From JACPDH01 sp041671505 (GTDB lineage Bacteria > Acidobacteriota > Thermoanaerobaculia > Gp7-AA8), in NCBI GenBank assembly GCA_041671505.1, contig JBAZBK010000001.1:248001-312000 (forward strand): a stretch of 64,000 nucleotides of DNA, read 5' to 3'. The position numbers and the translations under genes are program-made. This document shows, one piece after another, positions 25,828 to 34,168 of the stretch (positions are counted from its first letter, which is position 1; each line of letters opens with the position of its first letter). The notes below the pieces were generated by a model. It was not told the origin of the DNA and ran no database searches. It worked only from the letters and a program-made list of their open reading frames with translations.

Positions 25828-26790
25828 ATGTCCAGCTCGCACTCAAGAAGCATTACAGCAATCGCATTCATCGCACTCGCGGCGCTCGGCTCGATCGCTC
25901 AGGCCGTCGAGCCAACACCGGCGGCTCAGGTGCTGCACCGCACCGTCGAGATCGACGGACTCAACATCTTCTACCGAGAGGCGGGTCCTAAAGACGCGCC
26001 CACCATCCTGCTGCTGCACGGCTTCCCGACGTCCTCTCACATGTTCCGCAACCTGATTCCGGCGTTGGCCGACAAGTACCATGTCGTCGCCCCGGACTAT
26101 CCTGGCTACGGCAACAGTTCGGCCCCCTCCGCGCAAGAGTTCGACTACACCTTCGACAATCTGGCGAAGATCGTCGAGAAGTTCACCGAGAAAGTCGGTC
26201 TGAAGAAGTACTCGATCTACCTGATGGACTACGGTGCCCCGGTCGGTTTCCGCCTCGCTGCCAGACACCCGGAGCGTGTGCAAACACTGATCGTGCAGAA
26301 CGGAAACGCGTACGACGAAGGCATCGACAACGATTTCTGGGTACCGATCAAGGCGTACTGGAAAGACCACAGTCAGGAGAACGGTGATGGGCTGCGCTCG
26401 CTGCTGACCCTCGCCGCAACCAAGTGGCAGTACACCCACGGCGTTCGCAACGTCGAAACGATCAGCCCTGACACATGGGGACACGTCCAGCCGCTCCTGG
26501 ATCGTCTGGGCAATCAAGAGATCCAACTGGCTCTGTTCTACAGCTACGGCAGCAACCCGAGTCTGTATCCGGAGTGGCAGGCGTACTTTCGCAAGCACCA
26601 GCCGCCGACGTTGATCGTCTGGGGCAAGAACGACCAGATCTTTCCCGCCGCCGGGGCGCATCCGTACAAGCGCGACCTGAAGAATCTCGAGTTCCATCTG
26701 CTCGATACCGGCCACTTCGCCCTCGAAGAGGACGGAGCGGAGATTGCCGCTCTGATCCGAGGCTTTCTCAGCAGGCAGTTAGGCAAGTGA
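25828..26790 (+). CDS. Exported alpha/beta hydrolase of the haloalkane dehalogenase / epoxide hydrolase type
   Basis: 320 residues with a signal peptide (ITAIAFIALAALGSIAQA). Oxyanion motif LLLHGFPTSSHMFRNL near residue 68. The nucleophile elbow IYLMDYGAPVGFRLA carries Asp instead of Ser, as in haloalkane dehalogenases and epoxide hydrolases. Acid in VWGKNDQIFP and His in LDTGHFALEEDG complete the triad. Export is unusual for this subclass. First gene of the rightward sigma-54 operon with an NTF2-like and an SDR gene, which suggests processing of a small organic substrate. The exact reaction is not determinable. Confidence 0.85.
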   Translation: MSSSHSRSITAIAFIALAALGSIAQAVEPTPAAQVLHRTVEIDGLNIFYREAGPKDAPTILLLHGFPTSSHMFRNLIPALADKYHVVAPDYPGYGNSSAPSAQEFDYTFDNLAKIVEKFTEKVGLKKYSIYLMDYGAPVGFRLAARHPERVQTLIVQNGNAYDEGIDNDFWVPIKAYWKDHSQENGDGLRSLLTLAATKWQYTHGVRNVETISPDTWGHVQPLLDRLGNQEIQLALFYSYGSNPSLYPEWQAYFRKHQPPTLIVWGKNDQIFPAAGAHPYKRDLKNLEFHLLDTGHFALEEDGAEIAALIRGFLSRQLGK

Positions 26791-26879
26791 CCGGCAGTCG
26801 CTCTCTTGACCTCAGACTCCACAACCAGGCGAAGCTCACGACCAGCAACACGAGCTCGTCGACACGGAAGGAGACACAC

Positions 26880-27341
26880 ATGGCCGTCAGCCGACCACCG
26901 TTCACCCTGGAAACAGCCATCGCCAAAGTGCGTGCCGCCGAGGATGCGTGGAACAGCCGCGACCCGCAACGAGTGGCGCTCGCATACTCCGAAGACTCGG
27001 AGTGGCGAAATCGGGATCAGTTCATCCGAGGCCGGAGCCAGATTCAGGAGTTCCTGGCCGGCAAGTGGGATCGGGAGCTCGACTACCGCCTCACAAAGTC
27101 GCTGTGGAGCTTTACCGACAACAGACTCGCCGTCCGCTTTCAATACGAGTACCACGATGCCGAGGGCCGGTGGTTTCGGGCGTACGGCAACGAGCTCTGG
27201 GAATTTGACGAAGAGGGACTGATGCGGCGCCGGGAAGCAAGCATCAATGATGTGCCCATCCAGGAACATGAACGGAAGTTCCGTTGGGCCGCCCCCGGCC
27301 CCCGACCAGCGGACGACGCCGGAATTTCATCCGTGCGATGA
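26880..27341 (+). CDS. DUF1348 / NTF2-like (SnoaL-fold) protein
   Basis: 153 residues; ATG 26880 follows GGAAGGAG by 7-8 nt. The family pattern is clear: AAEDAWNSRDPQRVALAYSEDSEWRNRDQFIRGRSQIQEFL in the first third, then ELDYRLTKSLWSFTDNRLAVRF and WFRAYGNELWEF. DUF1348 proteins are small cone-shaped NTF2-fold proteins, many without a known reaction. It lies 89 bp after the alpha/beta hydrolase gene and just before the SDR gene. Cytoplasmic. Confidence 0.85.
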   Translation: MAVSRPPFTLETAIAKVRAAEDAWNSRDPQRVALAYSEDSEWRNRDQFIRGRSQIQEFLAGKWDRELDYRLTKSLWSFTDNRLAVRFQYEYHDAEGRWFRAYGNELWEFDEEGLMRRREASINDVPIQEHERKFRWAAPGPRPADDAGISSVR

Positions 27342-27373
27342 CCACCGCTGGGAAAAGGATGAGAGAACGATCA

Positions 27374-28138
27374 ATGGACATTCATGAGGCACTAATTATC
27401 GGAGGATCCAGCGGTATCGGCGAGGCGGTTGCCCGCCACCTTCTATCACGCGCAATCGACGTGACACTGGTCGCACGGGACGAGGACAAGCTGCGGGAGA
27501 CAGTTCGATCACTGGCGGAGTCGGGTAAGGTCAACGGACACTCGATCGACCTGCGCGATGCGTCGGCCGTCTCGCGACTGCGTGCGGCGATCGCCAACCA
27601 GACACGGCACATTCGATTCCTGGTGAATGCGGCCGGCACGTTCCGGCCGAAGGCATTCTTAGACCACACGGCGGACGACTACGACAGCTATCTATCCCTG
27701 AATCGGAGCACGTTTCTGCTCACCCAGGCGGTCGCGCGCAATATGCAGGCGAACGGTGGCGGCGCCATCGTCAATATCGGCTCGATGTGGGCCAGACAGG
27801 CAGTCAAGGCAACGCCATCGTCAGCGTACTCCATGGCGAAGGCCGGGTTGCATTCACTCACCCAGCACCTCGCCATGGAGTTGGCGGATCACGGGATACG
27901 GGTCAATGCTGTCTCACCGGCCGTCGTCGAAACACCCATCTACGGCAGCTTCATCGCGCCAGCCGAGATTCACGGCGCCCTACAGGGCTTCAACGAGTTT
28001 CACCCGATCGGACGAATAGGAGTGCCGCGTGACGTCGCCGCGGTGGTCGACTTTCTGCTGTCCGATCAGGCCGATTGGGTGACAGGAGCAGTGTGGGATG
28101 TCGACGGCGGTGTGATGGCCGGCCGTAATCAGGGGTGA
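27374..28138 (+). CDS. Short-chain dehydrogenase/reductase (SDR)
   Basis: 254 residues from ATG 27374; an ATG at 27359 is an alternative. Classical SDR: cofactor loop IIGGSSGIGEAVARHL at the start, NAAG at about 85, catalytic Ser in IVNIGSMWARQ and Tyr-Lys in AYSMAKAG, then RVNAVSPAVVETPIYG. The basic residue pattern after beta-2 (LVARDEDKL) points to NADP(H). Last gene of the rightward sigma-54 operon; it would oxidise or reduce a product of the upstream hydrolase. Convergent with the DUF3179 gene. Confidence 0.9.
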   Translation: MDIHEALIIGGSSGIGEAVARHLLSRAIDVTLVARDEDKLRETVRSLAESGKVNGHSIDLRDASAVSRLRAAIANQTRHIRFLVNAAGTFRPKAFLDHTADDYDSYLSLNRSTFLLTQAVARNMQANGGGAIVNIGSMWARQAVKATPSSAYSMAKAGLHSLTQHLAMELADHGIRVNAVSPAVVETPIYGSFIAPAEIHGALQGFNEFHPIGRIGVPRDVAAVVDFLLSDQADWVTGAVWDVDGGVMAGRNQG

Positions 28139-28303
28139 ACGCGGCGGCCGTGACCAGGCACGATTCGCATGAGCCTCTCATCAACGGGCGCTTTGTGTTT
28201 CTTCCGCCAGTCCTCGGCCTCGCCGAACAGCTCAGCGCGCTCGCCGACCTTGAGCCATCGAGCGTGGCTCCGCACCCACCCGTCGCCAGGGCTCGCAGCG
28301 TTG

Positions 28304-29368
28304 TCACTCGACGCCGGCGATCTCTGTCTTCGGGTGGTACTGCGCCCAAACGCCCCAGTACACCGCCATGGACTTCACGCGATCGAGCTTCCGCCCTTGC
28401 GTGTCTCCGCCCACGGCCTCTCCCGTTTCGGGAGACCAGAGGCCTCCTGTGGCTTCGTCCTCGATCAGGATCCGGCCCTCTCGCGGAGCGAGCCTGAACC
28501 GGGTGCCCTTGCCGTCCACGCGCGCAATCCATACGTCCGCGGACTTCGCCGACGACGACACGATGACGACCGGCACGCCGCCGACCGACGTGTGGTGAAG
28601 TTTCTTCCGCTCGAGCGTCTCGAACGGGATCGCCGCAAACTTCCCCTCGAGCTCGAGGCCTAACACGAGCACTTTCCCGCCGAGCCGCTCGTCGGGATTC
28701 TTCGTTCCAAGCACTCCGATGCGGTCAGACTGTCCGTGGTATCCGGCGTAGTGCGACCCGGCGAGCGGCGGCTTGTCGAGCACGAGCGTGTCGGGGTGCT
28801 TCGCTTTCCAGACGCGCCAGGTTGTCATCTCTGAGGGGAGTTCGGCGAGTTTCTTACCTTTCATCGGGCCGGCCACGGCTTCGCCGGTGATCTGCGTCCA
28901 AAGCGAGCTCGACCCGCGGTCGTACATCACGAGCGCGTCGCGCCAGAGCATTCCCGACACCCCGAGCGTCGAGGCGCGTCCATCGATCCGCGGAAGGGCG
29001 TACACGACGCCCGCATTGGCGAGCGGTCACCAGGTGACGGCGATCGCGCTCCCTTTCATCTGGTCGTTCACGATCTCGTGCGAGTCGAGATACCACGTCG
29101 AGTACGCCCGTGCCTCGCCGTCGATCACGATGCCGATCACCTGCTCGTCATCCGCCATCGAGATCGCATCCTTCGCCCGAATCAGCTTCGGCGCATCGAT
29201 CGACGGAATGGCGTCAGGCTTGAGCAGGCGAGTCACTGCGTCCCCGTCGATCTCTTTGATCTGCGGGAGAGCCGGCTCGGCGACGAGTCGCGGAGCGAGC
29301 GCGAGAAGCGCCGACAGTAGGAACATCGAGCCCGGCCTCACCGAAGGCACCGTCGCGAATTCTTGCAT
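28304..29368 (-). CDS. DUF3179 protein with in-frame TGA at the conserved Cys, probable selenoprotein
   Basis: 354 residues if TGA at 29027-29029 is read as selenocysteine (residue 114 from ATG 29368; a later ATG at 29326 directly precedes the signal peptide). The frame is intact on both sides. The upstream part ends YLDSHEIVNDQMKGSAIAVTW; the downstream part goes on PLANAGVVYAL, LGVSGMLWRDALVMYDR, SSSLWTQITGEAVAGPMKG and TTWRVWKAKHPDT. DUF3179 proteins normally have TWCPL or TYCPLC at this point, so TGA replaces exactly the conserved Cys. A hairpin follows (28996-29012). Function of DUF3179 is unknown. A nonsense mutation is the alternative, but a second case in the same operon argues against it. 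Confidence 0.75.
28996..29012 (-). promoter_or_regulatory. Candidate bacterial SECIS hairpin of the DUF3179 gene
   Basis: In the mRNA, 14 nt after the TGA, GGGCGU-CGUGU-ACGCCC forms a 6-bp stem with a 5-nt loop. The loop begins 20 nt after the TGA, and its second base is G. Both agree with published descriptions of bacterial SECIS elements (loop roughly 16-37 nt from UGA, G in the first two loop positions). The hairpin lies inside the coding sequence, as expected. Confidence 0.6.
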
Positions 29369-29411
29369 TCGTGTCAGGACGAGCAGACGCCGCGCCTGAT
29401 TGCGTCGCCGC

Positions 29412-30842
29412 TCAGTGCGCCTGCAACAGCGTAAAGAGCAGGTTGTCGGTGAACGTCGGATCCTCGGTCATGCCAAGGTGATTCGAGGGAACGAAGAGGA
29501 CCGAATCCCAGGCAATCGGAGAGCGGATGCGCCGTGACCACTCTCCCCCGAGGCGCTCGTCCATGAGCGCGCTGGCCCGCGTGACCGTTCCGTCGCCCGG
29601 CTCGCGCGCAACGACGCGGGGCGAGCCGCCTTCCTTTTGAATTTCGGCGCGCGAAGGAGTTTCTTCCGCGTCGCCCCCGACGAGATGAATCGTCAGACCG
29701 GGAGGCGGGGCCGACGCGAGGGCGAGCTCCGTCTGCGTCCGTTTCGCGAGCGCCAGGTTGCTCCGGAGGCTCCGGAGAGCTATCTGACGACGCTCGTCAG
29801 CGCTCGCGACGCCGGGAAGGAGCTTACGGAGCTCCGCATCCTGCTTCGGATCGGCCAGCCCCCACGAATGTGCGATCCAGACCTCCGGGTCGAAGAGATC
29901 GACCGCGTTCTCGTCGGCGTCGACGAGCGCTGTGTGCCGGGTTCGGGGAAGCGTCGCGTAGAGCGAGGGAAACGTGCCGAGGATCGCGGGCGAGTAGTTG
30001 TACGAAAAAAGGCCGAACCTGCGTCCGCGCAGGAGCGAGTCGAGGCTCTTCAGCGATCCCGCGTTCGGGGGCGCGACGAGAATCGCGCGCTCGACGCGCC
30101 GCGCGCCGTCCCACGTCGGCGCAGCGACAACCTCCGTCGCGGCGTCAGGCGCCCGGTTTCCATACCGAAGGTAGTAGCGGAGCACGAGCGCACCATAGGA
30201 GTGCGCGACGACGTCGAACTTCACCGGATCGCGCTTCCGGCCGTAGCGGGCGAGATCCTGCGCTTCGACGTACGCTGCCTTCTCTTCGATGAATTCGTCG
30301 AGGCGCCGCGCGTTCGTAGGGACGTCGAGTCGCCAATCGTACGGAAACTGGAAGCAGGTGTAGTGGTCGTTGCCGTAGTCGACGGCGCCGGAGCGTCCGA
30401 GTGACTCGTCGCGATAGCCGGCGAAGACACCGAGCGATTTCAGCACGTTGGCGTACGCCTTGATCTCCATCGGAACGCCGAGAAGACGGATTCGAAGGCT
30501 GTCGAGCACGCCGCTGGCATGAACGCCGACGGGCGCTTCGGACGTCGTGACGACTCCGTCGAACGGAACTGCAATCGCGAGCGCGCCCCGCGATGATTCG
30601 GGTTTCATGGCCGCGCGCCCGAGCACGCCCCACACCATCGTTCCTTCGTCGTCGACGAGCGAGGAACCGAGAAGGCCAGGGATCAGGATCACCGGGTTCC
30701 GCTCCAGATCTTCCGCCGCCGCCTCGCGCGAGTAGATCCGGCGAAGATCGGGAGAGGACGCACAACCGCTCCCGATCAGGCCTGCGCCAAGGACGAGCAG
30801 GGTGCCGATCCCGATCCGAAGGGGCGTTCTCTGACAATTCAT
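29412..30842 (-). CDS. LCAT/lipase-like alpha/beta hydrolase lipoprotein
   Basis: 476 residues. Lipoprotein signal with lipobox at LVLGAGLIGSGCASS. NPVILIPGLLGSSLVDD is the LCAT-type start, FQFPYDWRLD the typical mid motif, and the nucleophile elbow VVAHSYGALVLRYYL carries Ser in AHSYG. GDGTVTRASAL and the late SNHLGMTED His complete a likely triad. Such proteins act on phospholipids or sterol-like acyl acceptors at the membrane surface. It lies between the two TGA-containing genes, 21 bp after one and 43 bp before the other, so all three form one operon. Confidence 0.8.
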   Translation of the reverse strand: MNCQRTPLRIGIGTLLVLGAGLIGSGCASSPDLRRIYSREAAAEDLERNPVILIPGLLGSSLVDDEGTMVWGVLGRAAMKPESSRGALAIAVPFDGVVTTSEAPVGVHASGVLDSLRIRLLGVPMEIKAYANVLKSLGVFAGYRDESLGRSGAVDYGNDHYTCFQFPYDWRLDVPTNARRLDEFIEEKAAYVEAQDLARYGRKRDPVKFDVVAHSYGALVLRYYLRYGNRAPDAATEVVAAPTWDGARRVERAILVAPPNAGSLKSLDSLLRGRRFGLFSYNYSPAILGTFPSLYATLPRTRHTALVDADENAVDLFDPEVWIAHSWGLADPKQDAELRKLLPGVASADERRQIALRSLRSNLALAKRTQTELALASAPPPGLTIHLVGGDAEETPSRAEIQKEGGSPRVVAREPGDGTVTRASALMDERLGGEWSRRIRSPIAWDSVLFVPSNHLGMTEDPTFTDNLLFTLLQAH

Positions 30843-30863
30843 TGCGCGAGTCCTTTTCCGGGG

Positions 30864-31424
30864 TCAGGTCCTGTACTCGTCCTCGAGCTCGACTCCGAGC
30901 CCGAGGGCCATGCGATTCACGAAATTGAAATACGCGGTCACCGAGACGAGATCGTGAATTCCTGCGTCCGAGAGACCCACGCTCCTGAGCGGCGCGAGAT
31001 CGTCTTCGGTGAGGCGCCCTGGCGTGGCCGTGAGCCTGAGCGCGAAGTCGACCAGGGCGCGCTCCCGCGGCTCGAGCGCCGCGCCTTGCGGATCGTCGCC
31101 CACGCGCTCTACGAGTGACGGGTCTTTGGTCAGCTTACGGAGAGCCTCCCCGTGATGCCGCATTCAGTAGTGGCACGCGTTCGCCGACGAGACGGCGGTC
31201 GCGACGAGCTCCCGCTCTGCGCGGCTCAGCTCCGAGCGGCCGAACATGATCTCCCGGTAGAGCTCGAGGTGCGCGGTCATCACCCGCGGCCCGAGCGAGT
31301 GGATCTTCAGAATATTGGCGACCTTGCCTCTGGCGGCGCCGACCTTCGCATACGCCTCTGCAACCTCACCTTCAGCCTCGTCCTCTGCGATCATCCGAAT
31401 CCAGCTCACTCCGCCCTCCTTCAT
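30864..31424 (-). CDS. AhpD-like peroxidase-related protein with CxxU active site, probable selenoprotein
   Basis: 186 residues with TGA at 31164-31166 read as selenocysteine at residue 87. Upstream sequence ends ELSRAERELVATAVSSANACHY; downstream continues MRHHGEALRKL. The family consensus is NACHYC-x2-HH, so TGA replaces the second active-site Cys: C-H-Y-U-M-R-H-H. The frame is otherwise uninterrupted (late motif VSVTAYFNFVNRMALGLG). A hairpin stands 18 nt downstream. AhpD-like CxxU selenoproteins have been reported from metagenomes, as far as I recall. The stop followed at once by ATG makes a split-gene reading tempting but would separate the active site. ATG 31424 has GGAG upstream. Confidence 0.8.
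31137..31153 (-). promoter_or_regulatory. Candidate bacterial SECIS hairpin of the AhpD-like gene
   Basis: After the TGA come 18 nt and then loop GCU closed by GGAG/CUCC, extended by AC/GU across a 2-nt G bulge. Distance and the G at loop position 1 match the E. coli fdhF-type SECIS layout. It is the second such element within 2.2 kb, each just after a TGA at a conserved cysteine. Confidence 0.55.
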
Positions 31425-31539
31425 CCGTCCACTCCACGACGAACCATACCGCCCGCTGATTGTGCTGCTCGCGAATCCAGGCCAATCATCTGGTGGCGTT
31501 CATCGTATGTGCCTTTCGCGTAAGGGAGGACACAGAACG

Positions 31540-32976
31540 ATGAGCGAAGAATTCGACGTAGTGGTCATCGGCGGCGGAGCCGGAGGACTGGTCACCGCCT
31601 CGGGTGCGGCACGCATGGGCCGCAGGGTGGCGCTCGTCGAGCGTGAGCGTCTGGGCGGCGACTGCCTCTGGACCGGCTGCGTGCCGACCAAGGCTCTCGT
31701 GGCCTCGGCACGCCTGCTGCACCAGCTCGGACACGCGGAGCGTTACGGACTGCCGAAAACGGCAGTCGAGACGACTCCAGCGGAGATCATGGCGTCGATG
31801 CGCGAAGCGCGCCGGCTGATCGAGCCCGCGGACGATCCGGAAAAGTTCCGCAAACTCGGCGTCGAAGTCATCGAAGGCGTGAGCGCCACCCTGCTCGACA
31901 ATCGGACGGTAAAGGTCGGCTCGCGGACGCTCGTCGCGAAGGACATCGTCCTCGCAACCGGCGCCCGCACGTCGGTGCCCCCTGTCGAGGGCCTCACCGA
32001 GACTGGTTTTCTCGATCACGCAACGTTCCTGCGGCAGGACGACATCCCGAGGTCGCTGATCATGCTCGGTGGCGGGCCGATCGGCATCGAGTTCGCGCAG
32101 ATGTTCCGCAGGTTCGGTTCGGCCGTGACGGTCGTCGAGATGCTGCCCGAGATTCTCCTGCGCGAGGACCACGACGTCGCCGCAACGGTGAGGCCGATCC
32201 TCGAAGCCGAGGGAATCGAGATCCGTGCCGGCTGGATGGCGAAGCGCGCGACGCGGGAGAACGGCAGCGTCGTGCTGAAGATCGAAGCGCCAGACGGACG
32301 CTCCGAGGAGCTTCGCGCCGACGCGATCTTCGTCGCCTCGGGGCGCAGAGGAAACACCGAAGGACTCGGCCTCGAGAATGCCGGCGTGAAGGTTGACCGC
32401 TCCTTCGTCGTCGTCGACAAGTACCTCCGGACCACGGCGAAGCACGTCTGGGCCGTCGGCGACATCAATGGCGGGCTTCAGTTCACGCACGTGGCGGCGT
32501 ACGAGGCGGTGAAGATCGTGCGGAACATGCTCTTTCCCGGCCTGTCGGCGGTCGACTATTCGAACATTCCGTGGGCGGTGTACATCGATCCGGAGGTCGC
32601 GCGCGTCGGCCTCACCGAGCGCGAGGCGATCGAGCATCACGGGAAGGCGAACGTTCGCGTCTACAAGGCGCAGATGCACGACGTCGACCGCGCGATCGTC
32701 GATCGGAGCCCTCAGGGCTTCGTCAAGCTGGTTGCGAACGGGCGCGGGCAGATTCTCGGAGCGCACATCGTCGGCTACGGCGCGTCGACGCTGATCCAGC
32801 AACTCGTTCTCGCGCGCAAGAAGGGAGTCAAGGTGAGCGAGCTCGCACAGCTCACGGTCGCCTACCCGTCACTCGCCGACGCGATCCAGAAGGCCGCGGC
32901 ACAGTACTACCAGGGTGTCTCCGAAAGTTGGCTCGGCGCGTTGGCGAAACGGGTGGCCGCGTGGTCCCAGGCCTGA
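31540..32976 (+). CDS. Dihydrolipoamide dehydrogenase / mercuric reductase-like flavoprotein
   Basis: 478 residues from ATG 31540 with GGGAGGA upstream. Class I disulfide reductase: FDVVVIGGGAGGLVTASGAARMG, redox-active GGDCLWTGCVPTKALVASA, NAD-binding IMLGGGPIGIEFAQMFRRFG, FAD motif HVWAVGDINGGLQFTHVAAYEA. The C-terminal dimer domain lacks the usual His-Glu of Lpd (it reads TVAYPSLADAIQKAAAQYY), so it may reduce an unusual disulfide. It diverges from the CxxU AhpD-like gene across 115 bp. Lpd-type enzymes reduce AhpD in mycobacteria, so reduction of the selenoprotein is a testable idea. Confidence 0.85.
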   Translation: MSEEFDVVVIGGGAGGLVTASGAARMGRRVALVERERLGGDCLWTGCVPTKALVASARLLHQLGHAERYGLPKTAVETTPAEIMASMREARRLIEPADDPEKFRKLGVEVIEGVSATLLDNRTVKVGSRTLVAKDIVLATGARTSVPPVEGLTETGFLDHATFLRQDDIPRSLIMLGGGPIGIEFAQMFRRFGSAVTVVEMLPEILLREDHDVAATVRPILEAEGIEIRAGWMAKRATRENGSVVLKIEAPDGRSEELRADAIFVASGRRGNTEGLGLENAGVKVDRSFVVVDKYLRTTAKHVWAVGDINGGLQFTHVAAYEAVKIVRNMLFPGLSAVDYSNIPWAVYIDPEVARVGLTEREAIEHHGKANVRVYKAQMHDVDRAIVDRSPQGFVKLVANGRGQILGAHIVGYGASTLIQQLVLARKKGVKVSELAQLTVAYPSLADAIQKAAAQYYQGVSESWLGALAKRVAAWSQA

Positions 32977-32992
32977 CCTCAAGGATGTATCC

Positions 32993-34066
32993 ATGAACAA
33001 GACGCTCGTCATCACGGCCTTCGCGCTCGTCGCTGCGCTACAGACTCAGGCCCAGCCGCTCCAGTTCGAGGATCTCGGCCCGCTGCGCATCCGCGACCAG
33101 TTCGCGCTCAACATGGGCTTCCTCGCGCTCGATCCCGAGGGGGCCGACATCCTCGCCGACGGCCGCTGGCAGGTTGACGTCATCGTCACCGGTACGAACA
33201 GCTTCGCGAAATCGAAGCCGATCGAAGAAGCGCTCGACGCCCGAACCTCCCGCGAGCCGGTCACGCGCGAGTTCCTCGACGCGGTCGTCGACGAGAGCGG
33301 TCAGAACGCGTTCTATCTCGACGGCGAGTTCTACAGGACGGCTGTCGCGCTCCGCCGCGGCATCGGCCGCCGGACGCAGTTAGGCGTAACGCTCCAGGTC
33401 CTCGATTTCGGGGGAGGCTGGATGGACTCCTCCATCGAGTCGTTTCACGATCTCTTCGGCCTCGGGCAGGCGGGGCGGCTCGGAGTGCCCCGAGGCGACG
33501 TCACCGTCTTTCTGTCGGACGCGAAGGGAACTTCGTACACGAGCCGCGACCCGGGAGTCGGGCTCGGCGACACGACCTTCAGCGTGAAGCGGGGGATCAA
33601 CGGCCCGGCAAGCACGTGGACCACGTCCGTCGAGCTCGTCGCGAAGGCGCCCACCGGCAATGAACGCGATCTCTACAGCTCCGGCTCGTGGGACGCCGGC
33701 GCCCAGGTCCTGGCGAGCAGGTTCTTCGAAAAGTCGTGCGTTCATGCTTCGGCGGGGGTGGTGTACCTCGGAGAGAGCGAACTGCTGCACACGAAGTCAC
33801 AGCCTGTCGTTTCCGCGATGCTGGGTTACGAGCACGGGATCTTCAACTCGCGCAACTCCGCGATCGTACAGGCGACCGTGTCGCAGTCGCCGTTCCGCGA
33901 TCTCGAACTTCCCGAGCTCGCCGCGGTCTCCATCCAGGCAAGCATCGGCGTCAAGTGCATGATCAGCCCGGACAGCGTGCTGTTCGTCGCCCTCACTGAG
34001 AACATCGCACACTTCGACAACACCGCCGACATCGGCCTTCACCTCGCATGGACGGGGAGGTTCTGA
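32993..34066 (+). CDS. DUF3187-family outer-membrane-type protein
   Basis: 357 residues with signal peptide (NKTLVITAFALVAALQTQAQ), 17 bp after the flavoprotein gene and so probably co-transcribed. PLRIRDQFALNMGFLAL near the start, GIGRRTQLGVTLQVLDFGGGWMDSSIESFHDLFGL and the alternating beta pattern ending in Phe (LHLAWTGRF) are characteristic of DUF3187, thought to be outer-membrane beta-barrels. No function is established. The pairing with a flavoprotein may be operon convenience only. Confidence 0.75.
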   Translation: MNKTLVITAFALVAALQTQAQPLQFEDLGPLRIRDQFALNMGFLALDPEGADILADGRWQVDVIVTGTNSFAKSKPIEEALDARTSREPVTREFLDAVVDESGQNAFYLDGEFYRTAVALRRGIGRRTQLGVTLQVLDFGGGWMDSSIESFHDLFGLGQAGRLGVPRGDVTVFLSDAKGTSYTSRDPGVGLGDTTFSVKRGINGPASTWTTSVELVAKAPTGNERDLYSSGSWDAGAQVLASRFFEKSCVHASAGVVYLGESELLHTKSQPVVSAMLGYEHGIFNSRNSAIVQATVSQSPFRDLELPELAAVSIQASIGVKCMISPDSVLFVALTENIAHFDNTADIGLHLAWTGRF

Positions 34067-34168
34067 AGGCGGGTTACAGGGGACCGGGCGGTCAGCGTCC
34101 GAAGCGTCTTCGACGGACGCAGAGCAGGGTGACGCGAGCCGGGGCCGCGAATCCCGGCTCCGCCGGTC

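Noticed and set aside
28304..31424. Reading the two TGA-split genes as four separate short genes or as simple pseudogenes
   Set aside because: Each TGA replaces a family-conserved active-site or motif cysteine, both flanks stay in frame with no other damage, and each is followed by a suitably placed hairpin. Two independent nonsense mutations at such positions in one operon are unlikely.
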